In this document: positions 8,223-17,205 of the stretch, piece after piece | Layout: the number at the start of each line of letters is the position of its first letter | Position numbering within the stretch: position 1 is the first letter of the stretch | Assembly: GCF_008123515.1 (NCBI RefSeq) | Contig: NZ_VSSR01000047.1 | Span: 1-64,000, forward strand | Reading direction: 5' to 3' | DNA: 64,000 nt | Source of the DNA: Bradyrhizobium cytisi | GTDB lineage: Bacteria; Pseudomonadota; Alphaproteobacteria; Rhizobiales; Xanthobacteraceae | Notes under the pieces: generated by a model | What the model saw: only the letters and a program-made list of their open reading frames with translations | What the model was told of the DNA's origin: nothing | The model's database searches: none | Translations under genes and position numbers: made by a program

Positions 8223-9809
8223 ATGGCGAACGCCACCACCGCTTCACCTGCCATGATGGCGGCCGCCGATTCGGAGCGGATTGCGCCGAAGCGGATGATC
8301 GCCTTCATCATCATGGTGTTCGGGATGTTCATGTCGATCCTGGACATCCAGATCGTCTCGGCGTCCCTGAGCGAAATCCAGGCCGGCCTGTCGGCGAGCT
8401 CGAGCGAGGTCTCCTGGGTTCAGACCGCCTATCTGATCGCCGAAGTGATCGCGATCCCGCTGTCGGGATTCCTGTCGCGCGCTTTCGGCACACGGCTGCT
8501 GTTTGCGATCTCGGCGGCCGGCTTCACGATTTCGAGCCTGCTCTGCGGCTTTGCCACGACCATCGAGGAGATGATCCTCTGGCGCACGCTGCAGGGCTTT
8601 CTCGGCGCCGGCATGATCCCGACGGTGTTCGCCTCGGCCTACACGGTGTTCCCGCGGTCGAAATTCCACATCGTCGGCCCCATCATCGGGCTTGTTGCGA
8701 CTCTGGCTCCCACGATCGGCCCGACGGTCGGCGGCTACATCACCGATCTGATGTCGTGGAACTGGCTGTTCTTCATCAACGTCGTCCCCGGCATCGGCAT
8801 CACCCTCGGCGTGCTGGCGCTGGTCGATTTCGACGAGCCGCACTTCGAATTGCTCGACCGTTTCGACTGGTGGGGCCTGATCTTCATGGCCGGATTCCTC
8901 GGCACGCTGGAATACGTGCTGGAAGAGGGCCCGCAATATGAATGGCTGCAGGACACCTCGGTGGCGATCTGCGCCTGGATCGGCGCGGTCTCGGCGATCG
9001 CCTTCTTCGTGCGCGTCTTCACGGCGGCCGAGCCGATCGTCAATCTGCGTGCTTTCACCAACCGCAATTTCGCGGTCGGCTCCACGCTGCAATTCTGCAT
9101 CGGCATCGGCCTCTACGGCCTGACCTACATCTATCCGCGCTATCTCGCCGAGGTGCGCGGCTATAGCGCGCTGATGATCGGCGAGACCATGTTCGTCTCG
9201 GGCATCACCATGTTCCTGGTCGCGCCGCTGGTCGGCCGGCTGATGGCGAGCCTCGACATGCGCTACATGATCGCGTTCGGCCTGATCGTGTTCGCGATCG
9301 GCTCCTACCAGATGACCTGGATCACGCGCGACTACGATTTCTACGAGCTCTTGATCCCGCAGATCCTGCGCGGCATCGGCATGATGTTCGCGATGGTGCC
9401 GACCAACAACATCGCGCTCGGCACGCTGCCGCCCGACAAGGTGAAGAATGCGAGCGGCCTGTTCAACTTGATGCGCAATCTCGGCGGTGCTGTCGGGCTT
9501 GCCGTCATCAACACCGTGCTCAACGATCGCGCCGACCTGCACATCACGCGTCTGCAGGAGCGCGTGACCTGGGGCAACGCAACCGCGACCGAAACCCTGA
9601 CCATGCTCCAGCAGAAGTTTCAGGGGCTTGGGGACTCGACGCTGATGGCGATGAAGCAGCTCAGCCAGATCGTGCACCGCCAGGCCGTGGTGATGAGCTA
9701 TGGCGATGCGTTTCTGATTCTGACCTTGTTCTATCTGAGCCTCAGCGTCCTGGTCACGCTGTTGAACAGGCCGGCCTCGCCGTTCGGTGCCGGCGGCGAC
9801 TCGCATTAA
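8223..9809 (+). CDS. DHA2-family MFS efflux transporter (EmrB-like)
   Basis: 528 residues with about 14 hydrophobic segments, the count typical of drug:H+ antiporter family 2. The signature 'D-I-Q-I-V-S-A-S-L-S-E-I' in the first helix, 'W-V-Q-T-A-Y-L-I-A-E-V-I' in the second and 'G-A-G-M-I-P-T-V' in helix 5 fit EmrB. The N-terminus carries 'MANATTASPAMMAAAD', a polar lead of about 25 residues. It follows the EmrA-like gene by 30 bases and is surely co-transcribed, under the TetR operator. Substrates are probably hydrophobic toxins or plant phenolics, which is inference only. Confidence 0.9.
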   Translation: MANATTASPAMMAAADSERIAPKRMIAFIIMVFGMFMSILDIQIVSASLSEIQAGLSASSSEVSWVQTAYLIAEVIAIPLSGFLSRAFGTRLLFAISAAGFTISSLLCGFATTIEEMILWRTLQGFLGAGMIPTVFASAYTVFPRSKFHIVGPIIGLVATLAPTIGPTVGGYITDLMSWNWLFFINVVPGIGITLGVLALVDFDEPHFELLDRFDWWGLIFMAGFLGTLEYVLEEGPQYEWLQDTSVAICAWIGAVSAIAFFVRVFTAAEPIVNLRAFTNRNFAVGSTLQFCIGIGLYGLTYIYPRYLAEVRGYSALMIGETMFVSGITMFLVAPLVGRLMASLDMRYMIAFGLIVFAIGSYQMTWITRDYDFYELLIPQILRGIGMMFAMVPTNNIALGTLPPDKVKNASGLFNLMRNLGGAVGLAVINTVLNDRADLHITRLQERVTWGNATATETLTMLQQKFQGLGDSTLMAMKQLSQIVHRQAVVMSYGDAFLILTLFYLSLSVLVTLLNRPASPFGAGGDSH

Positions 9810-9895
9810 GAGCTACACGCGGTGTCGTCGCCCGGCTTGACCGGGCGGCTGCGCACCAAAATGCAACACTCGTGCGTGATCTCGCGCAGGGCCCG

Positions 9896-9924
9896 TTGCA
9901 AATTGCGAATCGTGCATCTATAAA
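9896..9924 (+). promoter_or_regulatory. Sigma-70-type promoter in the gap between the EmrB-like and ABC genes
   Basis: TTGCAA (9896-9901) and TATAAA (9919-9924) are separated by exactly 17 bases, a strong match for a housekeeping promoter in a GC-rich genome. Transcription would start near 9931 and first meet a 24-codon reading frame, then the ABC transporter gene. Confidence 0.6.
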
Positions 9925-9960
9925 GCGCACCTCATTCATTCGAGCCGGGGAGAGATTTGC

Positions 9961-10035
9961 ATGATTTCGTCGCATTCGCAGATCGCGTTTCCGCGCTCGA
10001 TGATGATCTGGCTCGGTACGTTCTCGGCCTGCTAG
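9961..10035 (+). CDS. Possible 24-residue leader peptide or small protein
   Basis: An ATG with a GGGGAGAG about 6 bases upstream opens a 24-codon frame ending in TAG. It lies about 30 bases after the predicted start point of a good promoter. The peptide begins MISSHSQIAF and has a hydrophobic, Met/Trp-containing second half. It could be a leader peptide for the ABC gene 160 bases downstream, a small membrane protein, or chance. The rest of the 389-base gap (9810-10198) shows nothing else I can name. Confidence 0.35.
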   Translation: MISSHSQIAFPRSMMIWLGTFSAC

Positions 10036-10198
10036 AGGCCGCTTCCGCCAGCTTCGATGGGGCCAGGGTTTCGACCAGACGCCCCGATCGCTCCGCTTCC
10101 CAAGTCAAGTTCAGCTTTAAGTGACGCCGTCCCGGCCCTCGCGGCTGGCCTGCGTCCATCGATGGAGCCGGCCCGCGGCAATGCGGCCGGATGACGCC

Positions 10199-11998
10199 AT
10201 GACCGCTTTGTCAAAAAAGCCCGCGGCTATCCGCGTGGTCCTGCCCTTCGTGTTCCGGCACTGGCTGAATCAGCCGGGGCGCACGCTTGCCATTGCCGTC
10301 GGTTTGTTAGGGGCGACCGTCGCCGACCTGTTCATGCCGGTGTTTTCAGGACAGCTGGTCGACGCGCTGACGCGTGGCCCGTCCGACCCTGCCGCCCGCC
10401 ACGCCGCGCTGATGGCGCTGGGCGGCATCGTGGTGCTGGGCGCGGTGTCGATGGTGTTGCGCCTGACCGGGCTGCAAGTGATCGTGCCGTTCACGCTGAA
10501 GATCATGTCCGACGTGGCGCAGGACGCATTTCTGCGCGTGCAGCGCTTCTCGACCGACTGGCACGCCAACTCCTTCGCGGGCTCGACCGTGCGCAAGATC
10601 ACGCGCGGCATGTGGGCGCTCGATTTGCTGAACGACACCATCCTGCTGGCACTGCTACCGTCGCTGGCGGTGCTGATCGGATCGATGATCCTGCTCGGCG
10701 TGCACTGGGCCTCGCTCGGCGTGGTGATCGCGCTTGGTGCGGCCATCTATGTCACGATGACGGTGCTGTTCTCGACGCGTTACATCGCGCCGGCTGCGCG
10801 TGTGTCCAATGCCTGGGACACCAAGGTCGGCGGCACGCTGGCGGATGCGTTGACATGCAATGCGGTGGTGAAATCGTTCGGCGCGGAGGCGCGCGAGGAT
10901 GCGCGGCTTGGGCGCGTCGTCAAGCGCTGGCGTGCGCGGGTGCGGCGGACCTGGTTCCGCTACAACTACACCGCCATGGCGCAGCTCTCCCTGCTGCTAT
11001 GCCTGCGGGGGTCGGTGATCGGCGGCGCGGTGCTGCTGTGGATGTACGGGCATGCCTCGCCCGGCGACGTCACCTATGTGCTGACGAGCTATTACGTCAT
11101 CCACGCCTATCTGCGTGACGTCGGCATGCACATCAACAACCTCCAGCGCTCGGTCAACGACATGGAGGAGCTGGTGGGGATCCATGACGAGCCGATCGGC
11201 ATCGCCGATGCAGCCCACGCGCGGCGGATCGCGATCGAAGGCGGCGAGATCGTGTTCGACGACGTCACGTTCCACTATGGCGGCCATCGCGCGCCGCTGT
11301 ATGACGGGCTGTCGGTCAGGATCCGCGCCGGCGAGCGCGTCGGTCTCGTCGGCCGCTCCGGCTCCGGCAAGACGACGTTCGTCAAGCTGGTGCAGCGGCT
11401 CTACGACGTCACCGGCGGTCGCGTGCTGATCGACGGGCAGGACATCGCACTGGCCACGCAGCAATCGCTGCGCAGCCAGATCGCGATCGTGCAGCAGGAT
11501 CCGATCCTGTTTCACCGCTCGCTCGCCGAAAACATCGCCTATGGCCGGCCCGGTGCCAGCCTCGAGGCGATCGAGCAGGCGGCGCGGCTGGCGAATGCGC
11601 ACGACTTCATCCTGCGCCTGCCGAAGGGCTACGGCACGCTGGTCGGCGAGCGCGGCGTGAAACTGTCGGGCGGCGAGCGGCAGCGCGTGGCGCTGGCGCG
11701 CGCCTTCCTGGCCGATGCGCCGGTGCTGATCCTGGACGAGGCCACGTCGAGCCTCGATTCGGAATCGGAGGCGCTGATCCAGCAGGCGATGGAGCGGCTG
11801 ATGAAAGGCCGCACCTCGATCGTGATCGCGCACCGGCTGTCGACGGTTCGCAGCCTCGATCGCATCCTGGTGTTCGACCGCGGCGAGATCGTCGAGCAGG
11901 GCACGCATGCCATGCTCGCGGGCAAGCCTGGCGGAATCTATCGCAGCCTGTTCGAGCGCCAGGTGGTGGAGCTCGGGCACATCGCAGCAGCGGAATGA
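10199..11998 (+). CDS. ABC transporter, fused permease and ATPase (exporter type)
   Basis: 599 residues from the ATG at 10199; ATG 10181 and a frame open to 10121 are alternatives with no better ribosome site. Six membrane segments fill roughly residues 25-320 (ABC_membrane type 1). The nucleotide-binding domain has a Walker A at 385-393 (GRSGSGKTT), a signature LSGGERQ from Leu489, a Walker B with Asp513/Glu514 (ILDEA) and the H-loop His545 (IAHRLS). It is a half-transporter of the MsbA/multidrug exporter type that would work as a homodimer. Its stop overlaps an ATG in frame with the MATE gene, suggesting a shared transcript. Substrate unknown. Confidence 0.88.
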   Translation: MTALSKKPAAIRVVLPFVFRHWLNQPGRTLAIAVGLLGATVADLFMPVFSGQLVDALTRGPSDPAARHAALMALGGIVVLGAVSMVLRLTGLQVIVPFTLKIMSDVAQDAFLRVQRFSTDWHANSFAGSTVRKITRGMWALDLLNDTILLALLPSLAVLIGSMILLGVHWASLGVVIALGAAIYVTMTVLFSTRYIAPAARVSNAWDTKVGGTLADALTCNAVVKSFGAEAREDARLGRVVKRWRARVRRTWFRYNYTAMAQLSLLLCLRGSVIGGAVLLWMYGHASPGDVTYVLTSYYVIHAYLRDVGMHINNLQRSVNDMEELVGIHDEPIGIADAAHARRIAIEGGEIVFDDVTFHYGGHRAPLYDGLSVRIRAGERVGLVGRSGSGKTTFVKLVQRLYDVTGGRVLIDGQDIALATQQSLRSQIAIVQQDPILFHRSLAENIAYGRPGASLEAIEQAARLANAHDFILRLPKGYGTLVGERGVKLSGGERQRVALARAFLADAPVLILDEATSSLDSESEALIQQAMERLMKGRTSIVIAHRLSTVRSLDRILVFDRGEIVEQGTHAMLAGKPGGIYRSLFERQVVELGHIAAAE

Positions 11999-12051
11999 CG
12001 CGCGGCGGCAGGGCCAAGGCCCCGCCGTCACGTCGTCGAGGATGGAATGAG

Positions 12052-13455
12052 ATGAAGGACCTGACGCGCGGCTCGATCGTGAGCCACATCGTGAGCATGG
12101 CGCCACCGATCGTGGTCGGCATGATCACGATCATGATCTGCCAGCTTGTCGACCTGTACTTCGTCTCCGGGCTCGGCGATGCGGCCGTGGCCGGCGTCGC
12201 CGCGGCCGGCAACGCCGGCTTCCTCGTCAACGCGCTGATGCAGATGCTCGGCGTCGGCACGGTTGCGCTGGTCGCGCATGCCGTGGGCCGCAAGGATCGC
12301 GATGACGCCAATCTTGTGTTCAACCAGGCGGTCGTCCTGTCGGTGCTGTTCGGGTTGCTGACATTGGCGGGCGGGCTTGCACTGTCGCGCCCTTATATGC
12401 GCGCGATTGCGGCGGACGAAGCCACGATCGAGGCCGGCACGACCTATCTGCTCTGGTTCATGCCGGCGCTGGCGCTGCAATTCGCGACACAGGTGATGGC
12501 GTCCGCATTGCGGGCGACCGGCATCGTGCGGCCGAGTATGCTGGTGCAGGTCCTTGCCGTGGCGATCAACATCGCGCTGGCGCCGGTGCTGATCACGGGC
12601 TGGGGCACCGGACATGCGCTTGGTGTCGCCGGAGCGGGCCTTGCAAGCTCTATCGCGGTCTTCATCGGCGTGCTGATGCTGCTTGTCTATTTCCTCAGGC
12701 GGGAGCGTTACGTCGCCTTTCATCCCGCGCAATGGCGGCCGCAGCTTCGGCAGTGGAAAAGAATCCTCAATGTCGGGCTGCCGGCAGGCGGCGAGTTCGT
12801 GATGGTCTTCATCATCATGGCCGTGGGCTATTACGTGCTGAGCATTTTTGGTTCGGCGGCGCAGGCAGGATTTGGCATCGGGACGCGTCTGCTCGGCTTG
12901 ATCCAGATGCCGGCGCTCGCCATCGCGCTTGCTGCAGGGCCCATCGCCGGCCAGAATTTCGGTGCAGGCAATGGGGCGCGCGTGCGAGAGACCTTTGTCA
13001 AGGCGTCGCTTATTGCGACCGCCGTAATGATTGCTTTCCTGATCGTCGCGCAGTTCGCGCCCGGCCTGCTGCTTGCTGGGTTCTCGAACGATCCGGAAAC
13101 GATGGCGGTTGCGTCGCTTTTTTTGCGCATCATCTCGTTCAACATGGTGGCGCAGGGGCTGATCTTTATCTGCTCCAGCATGTTTCAGGGGCTTGGCAAC
13201 ACCACGCCGGTGTTGTGGACCTCGGCAATGCGGGTCCTCACCTATTCTCTGCCGTCGGTCTGGCTCTCCACGTGGCCGGGCTTCCGGATGGAGCATGTCT
13301 GGTACTTGTCGATTGCGACCACCACGCTGCAGGCCGCCCTGAGCCTGTGGTTGTTGCGCCGCGAGTTCAGGAAGCGGCTGGTGCCTTCGAAGGAGAAAGC
13401 CGCAGAACTGGCGAGCCCTGAGCCCGTCGTGCCGCTCGCACGCGAGCCCGCGTAA
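12052..13455 (+). CDS. MATE family efflux transporter
   Basis: 467 residues with twelve predicted membrane helices in two similar halves. The MATE pattern is visible at the start (PPIVVGMITIMICQLVDLYF, then 'A-V-A-G-V-A-A-A-G') and repeated in the second half ('P-I-A-G-Q-N-F-G-A-G'). I chose the ATG at 12052, preceded by GGATGGAATGAG. An in-frame ATG at 11995 overlaps the ABC gene's stop and would add 19 Arg/Pro-rich residues. MATE proteins export cationic drugs by Na+ or H+ antiport. The pairing with an ABC exporter suggests a small efflux operon. Confidence 0.88.
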   Translation: MKDLTRGSIVSHIVSMAPPIVVGMITIMICQLVDLYFVSGLGDAAVAGVAAAGNAGFLVNALMQMLGVGTVALVAHAVGRKDRDDANLVFNQAVVLSVLFGLLTLAGGLALSRPYMRAIAADEATIEAGTTYLLWFMPALALQFATQVMASALRATGIVRPSMLVQVLAVAINIALAPVLITGWGTGHALGVAGAGLASSIAVFIGVLMLLVYFLRRERYVAFHPAQWRPQLRQWKRILNVGLPAGGEFVMVFIIMAVGYYVLSIFGSAAQAGFGIGTRLLGLIQMPALAIALAAGPIAGQNFGAGNGARVRETFVKASLIATAVMIAFLIVAQFAPGLLLAGFSNDPETMAVASLFLRIISFNMVAQGLIFICSSMFQGLGNTTPVLWTSAMRVLTYSLPSVWLSTWPGFRMEHVWYLSIATTTLQAALSLWLLRREFRKRLVPSKEKAAELASPEPVVPLAREPA

Positions 13456-13509
13456 CGACAGCATGCTTCATCCCTGCAGCTCCGGCTTATTTGCCGGGCT
13501 GTCAGGCAG

Positions 13510-14256
13510 CTAAAGCGTGCTGATGCTGTTCCAGACGAGGGTGGCGCCCGACAGAAACAGCAGGCCGAGCACCACATCGCCGAAATGCTTGTCGCTCAGC
13601 GCGTGATAGACGCGCGCGCCGGCCCATGCGCCGATCAGCGTGCCCGGGAATGCGACCATCGCGAGCCAGACCACCTTGAACGCGACCAGGCCTGAAGCCG
13701 TCTGCAACACTAGCGCGGTCGCAAGCACCGTGAAATTGAAGAGCTGGAAGATGCCGCGCCGCTCGTGCTTGTTCCAGCCGCGGATGTTGGCCCACAGAAT
13801 CGGCAGCGGCCCGGACAGTCCGGCGAGCCCGCCCAAAATGCCGCCGGCAAATCCGATCGCGCCGTCGGCGATGCGGCCGCCGAAGGCGATGGCGAATTGC
13901 TTCTTGTTCAGGTACAGCGCGCTCGAGAAGATCAGCAGCAGCACGCCGACGCTGAGCTTGAACACTTTTGGATCGGCGGAGGCGACCAGCATGGTCCCGA
14001 GCGGTACGCCGATCAATCCGCCGATCAGGAACGGCCACACCAGCGACAGGTCAAAGCTCTTCCACATCGAGGGCAGCGTCGAGGTCTGCGCGATCACCGA
14101 ACAGATCAGCACCAGAGGCACCGCGAGCGAGGGCGGCAGCACGTAGAGCCAGATGCCGAGCGCCATCAGCGCCGTGCCGAATCCGGCCAGTCCCGACACG
14201 AAGCCGCCGGCCAGCGCGCCGAACAGGAGCAGCGCGTAAGTGAGCGTTTCCACCAA
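13510..14256 (-). CDS. TauE/SafE family membrane permease (putative anion exporter)
   Basis: 248 residues, eight hydrophobic segments. The family's N-terminal half (G-F-V-S-G-L-A-G-F-G) and its repeat (G-F-A-G-G-I-L-G-G-L-A-G-L-S-G-P) are both present, as in TauE/SafE/DUF81 proteins. Members move sulfite, sulfoacetate or other organic anions, and nothing nearby points to a specific one. It converges with the MATE gene, separated by 54 bases. The MocR regulator lies upstream on the same strand with a 112-base gap, so it may control this permease. Confidence 0.85.
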   Translation of the reverse strand: MVETLTYALLLFGALAGGFVSGLAGFGTALMALGIWLYVLPPSLAVPLVLICSVIAQTSTLPSMWKSFDLSLVWPFLIGGLIGVPLGTMLVASADPKVFKLSVGVLLLIFSSALYLNKKQFAIAFGGRIADGAIGFAGGILGGLAGLSGPLPILWANIRGWNKHERRGIFQLFNFTVLATALVLQTASGLVAFKVVWLAMVAFPGTLIGAWAGARVYHALSDKHFGDVVLGLLFLSGATLVWNSISTL

Positions 14257-14368
14257 TGAATCCCTGTCGCTACCGGCGATCCCAAAGCCGTGGTCGCATG
14301 GCGCATAGCACAGATGCGGCGCGGGAGGTCAATTTCAGAACCCTGCGTAAACGTGATTCCCTGGTTTG

Positions 14369-15739
14369 CTAGACGATCTGCCTGATGTCGGCGGGCTTCT
14401 GCAGCGCGCCGACCAGGATGCGCAGCGCCTCGGACAATTCCGATCTGTTGCGCGCTGCGCCGAGTGAAACGCGCGCCGCATGCGGCGACGTGCCGTCGAC
14501 GGTGAAGGCGTCGCCGGCAACGATCGCGAGCCCGTTGCGCAGCAGATGCGCGGCGACGTCCGGTCGCCCCTCCGGCAAGTGCAGCCACAAATGATGTGCG
14601 GCGGGCTTCGCCTGGAACGGAAAACCCTTCAACGCGCGCTGTGCCAATTGCTGGCGTCCGACGGCCTCGTTGCGGATCGCTGCGATGATGCGGTCGGCGA
14701 CGCCGGTTTCGAGCCAATGCGTCGCCAGCGCGACCATCAGCGGTGCCGGCATCTGCACGGTCGCCTGGAGATGGCCGCGCATCTGACGCTGCGCGCCGCT
14801 GTCGGGCGTGAGCAGATAAGCGAGGCGTAGCGCCGGCGCGATGCATTTTGACAGTGTGGTCGCGAGATATGTCCGCTCCGGAATGAGATTGGCGATCGGC
14901 GATGCCGAACGATCGAGGAGCCCGTAGGCGTCGTCCTCGATCAACATCGTATCGGCGTCGCGGATGATCTTGGCGATCGCGCTGCGCCGCTCGGCAGAGA
15001 GCGTCGCCGTGGTCGGATTGTGCAGCGTCGGAATGAGATAGACGGCCTTCGGCCTCTGCGTGCGGCAGGCCTTCGCCAGCGCATCGGGCAGCACGCCGCC
15101 GTCATCCATGGCGACGCCGACGAGCTTGACGCCGAGCTGTGCTGCTGCGGCCTTGATGCCGGGGAAGGTGAGGGCCTCAGTCAGGATGACGTCGCCCGGC
15201 CGCGCGAGATGGGCGAGCAGGTTGAACAGGATGGTCTGCGCGCCGGGAAAGATCGTGAGCTTGTCGGCGTGCGCATGCGGAACGCGCGTACGCATCCAGC
15301 GCGCGGCGACCTCGCGCTCATGCGCGCTGCCGCCGGGCGGCTGGTAGTTCAGGAATGCGGTGAGCCCCGATTGCGCGCGAATGGCTTCGAGGCCAGCGAT
15401 GATGCGCTCGTCGAGCTGCGCTTCGAGGGGGTGCGGCGGCACGTTCATCGAGAGGTCGATCGCCACCGGATGCGGCAGGTCGACCGCGCGGCGTGCGCTG
15501 GTCTCCGACACGAACGATCCCTGGCCGACGCGGGCCTCCATGATGCCGCGGCGCCGCGCCTCGGTGTAGGCGCGTGTCACCGTGGTCAGGTCGATCCCGA
15601 GCGCCTTTGCGAGCGCACGCTGCGTCGGCAGTTGCTGTCCGCGCACCAGCCGGCCGGCGGCAATGTCGGCCTCCATGGCCTCGACGATACGCTGATAGCG
15701 CGGCCCGCTCAGCTCCGAGATTGTAGGGGTCCAATCCAT
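14369..15739 (-). CDS. MocR/PdxR-type regulator (GntR helix-turn-helix fused to aminotransferase domain)
   Basis: 456 residues. A winged helix of the GntR type covers about 12-80 (LPTQRALAKALGIDLTTVT, then GQGSF). A fold-type I aminotransferase domain follows, with Asn241 (LHNPTT), Asp270/Tyr272 (EDDAYG) and the PLP-binding Lys298 (TTLSKCIAP). Such MocR proteins bind DNA and sense PLP or an amino-acid adduct. Two 9-base direct repeats 21 bases apart lie just upstream, a typical MocR operator layout. Candidate targets are itself, the DUF983 gene on the other strand and the TauE permease downstream. Confidence 0.88.
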   Translation of the reverse strand: MDWTPTISELSGPRYQRIVEAMEADIAAGRLVRGQQLPTQRALAKALGIDLTTVTRAYTEARRRGIMEARVGQGSFVSETSARRAVDLPHPVAIDLSMNVPPHPLEAQLDERIIAGLEAIRAQSGLTAFLNYQPPGGSAHEREVAARWMRTRVPHAHADKLTIFPGAQTILFNLLAHLARPGDVILTEALTFPGIKAAAAQLGVKLVGVAMDDGGVLPDALAKACRTQRPKAVYLIPTLHNPTTATLSAERRSAIAKIIRDADTMLIEDDAYGLLDRSASPIANLIPERTYLATTLSKCIAPALRLAYLLTPDSGAQRQMRGHLQATVQMPAPLMVALATHWLETGVADRIIAAIRNEAVGRQQLAQRALKGFPFQAKPAAHHLWLHLPEGRPDVAAHLLRNGLAIVAGDAFTVDGTSPHAARVSLGAARNRSELSEALRILVGALQKPADIRQIV

Positions 15740-15764
15740 GCAATTTAGGCTCGTATCCTTTGAA

Positions 15765-15794
15765 TGTATGGATGCAAGAGATTATTGTATGGAT
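15765..15794. promoter_or_regulatory. Direct-repeat operator candidate for the MocR regulator
   Basis: TGTATGGAT occurs at 15765-15773 and again at 15786-15794, exactly 21 bases (two helical turns) apart. A degenerate inverted copy (ATCCATGCA) spans the regulator's start codon at 15734-15742. MocR proteins commonly bind paired direct repeats on one face of DNA. The placement between divergent genes suggests control of both. Confidence 0.5.
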
Positions 15795-15818
15795 CAGCAA
15801 AATGGAAGAGGTGTCGTC

Positions 15819-16250
15819 ATGGCGACCGGTTCAGTCTCTCTGGCAAAGGCGATGTGGCGCGGTTTTCGCGGCAAGTGCCCGAACTGCGGCGATGGGAATA
15901 TGTTCGGCCGCTTCCTGAAAGTGGCGGACAGCTGCGACCATTGCGGCGAGGAGCTGCTTCACCAGCGCGCCGATGACTTTCCGGCCTATCTGGTGATGGT
16001 CGTGGTCGGTCATCTCGTGGTGCCGGCGATCCTCGCGGTCGAGACCGCTTATGCCCCACCGGTCTGGCTCCAACTCGCGGTGTGGCTACCGGTGACGCTG
16101 TTTGCTTCGCTCGCTTTGCTGCAGCCGACCAAGGGCGCCATCGTGGGCTTGCAATGGCGGATCGGCATGCACGGCTTTGAGGCGGGCAAGCTGCGGCGCG
16201 AAGCCGGTCAGCTTGCGACCGTGCTCGTGAAGGCGCCGCGCGCGGCTTGA
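15819..16250 (+). CDS. DUF983 family membrane protein with zinc-ribbon-like motif
   Basis: 143 residues. The N-terminus carries two cysteine pairs, Cys20/Cys23 (KCPNCG) and Cys39/Cys42 (SCDHCG), followed by two membrane segments (about 58-78 and 84-104) and a C-terminal 'G-L-Q-W-R-I-G-M-H-G' stretch. This is the DUF983 layout, common in Alphaproteobacteria and sometimes found near cytochrome oxidase genes; its role is unknown. The ATG at 15819 has GGAAGAGG upstream. An ATG at 15789 falls inside the operator repeat and is less likely. Confidence 0.85.
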   Translation: MATGSVSLAKAMWRGFRGKCPNCGDGNMFGRFLKVADSCDHCGEELLHQRADDFPAYLVMVVVGHLVVPAILAVETAYAPPVWLQLAVWLPVTLFASLALLQPTKGAIVGLQWRIGMHGFEAGKLRREAGQLATVLVKAPRAA

Positions 16251-16323
16251 CGCCCGGCGGCGTTTACATCGGGCGGCTGCCCGTTACACTCCATCGTATC
16301 CAACAAGAACGATGGAAACGCCG

Positions 16324-17037
16324 ATGACTGAACGCGCGAAGACTTTCCTGCTCTGTCATGGCGCGTGGTCCGGCGGGTGGGCCTGGACGAAGATGCATCC
16401 GCTGATGGCGCAGGCCGGCCATCGTCTGATCGCGCCGACCTACACCGGGCTCGGCGAGCGTTCACATCTCGCCAATCCCGCGATCGATCTTGAGACGCAT
16501 ATCCAGGACATCCTCAACGTCATCACGTTCGAGGATCTCGGCGATATCGTGCTGCTTGGCCACAGCTATGGTGGCATGGTTGCAACGGGCGTTGCCGACC
16601 GCGCAAGAGAGCGCGTGAAGCAATTGATCTATCTGGACGCCTTCGTGCCGCGCGATGGCCAGTCGCTGTTCGATCTCAACGAGGCCGGGCGCGAACCGAT
16701 GCGCAAGGCTGCTGCCGCCGGCGACGGCTACCGCATCCCGCCAAACCCGCCGCCGCCGGACACGCCGCAGGCCGATCTCGACTGGCTCAACGCGCGCCGC
16801 GTCAACATGCCGCTTAAATGTTTCGAGACCAAGCTGAAGCTTCAACACGGCGAGCCAGCGATGCCGCGCAGCTATATCTACTGCAAGCGCATTCCGCCGG
16901 GCGATGTGTTCGGGCAATTCGCAAGACGCACGAACAGCGAGGAGGGCTGGCGCTATTTCGAGCTCGATGCGAGTCATGCACCGAATGTCACATTGCCGGA
17001 GGCGCTGATGGGTGTGTTGCGGGAGATTGTGGCGTAG
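16324..17037 (+). CDS. Alpha/beta hydrolase, salicylate-esterase/EstC-like
   Basis: 237 residues from ATG 16324; ATG 16312 is also possible. It opens with the oxyanion-hole strand 'L-L-C-H-G-A-W-S-G-G-W-A-W'. The nucleophile elbow is GHSYGG with Ser81, and a C-terminal His218 (D-A-S-H-A-P) completes the triad. The short chain, the 'Y-T-G-L-G-E-R-S-H-L' loop and the lid resemble plant methylesterases and bacterial EstC. Likely a cytosolic esterase of small aromatic or alkaloid esters. It stands alone and its natural substrate cannot be told from the sequence. Confidence 0.82.
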   Translation: MTERAKTFLLCHGAWSGGWAWTKMHPLMAQAGHRLIAPTYTGLGERSHLANPAIDLETHIQDILNVITFEDLGDIVLLGHSYGGMVATGVADRARERVKQLIYLDAFVPRDGQSLFDLNEAGREPMRKAAAAGDGYRIPPNPPPPDTPQADLDWLNARRVNMPLKCFETKLKLQHGEPAMPRSYIYCKRIPPGDVFGQFARRTNSEEGWRYFELDASHAPNVTLPEALMGVLREIVA

Positions 17038-17044
17038 CTCTCGC

Positions 17045-17147
17045 CGTCATTCCGGGGCTCGCGAAGCGAGAGCCCGGAATCCATTCACCCACCGTCTCTG
17101 CCGCTTGATGGATTCCGGGTTCGTGCTCCGCACGCCCCGGAATGACG
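17045..17147. repeat. Dispersed palindromic element (CGTCATTCCGGGGC family)
   Basis: The arms CGTCATTCCGGGGC and GCCCCGGAATGACG are exact inverse complements about 75 bases apart, with inner pairs (CCCGGAATCCAT/ATGGATTCCGGG) forming a cruciform-like fold. It sits between two transcription units, as these elements usually do. Confidence 0.8.
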
Positions 17148-17154
17148 ACCATTG

Positions 17155-17195
17155 AAAATTGGTGAGGGGTCCGATGCGCTAACATCGAACCCCTC
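17155..17195 (-). terminator. Terminator of the RNase P RNA
   Basis: On the minus strand a GAGGGGT-CGATG stem pairs with CATCG-ACCCCTC (17164-17195) and is followed by ACCAATTTT. It begins 11 bases past the predicted 3' end of rnpB. Confidence 0.75.
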
Positions 17196-17205
17196 GTCGC
17201 AAGAT

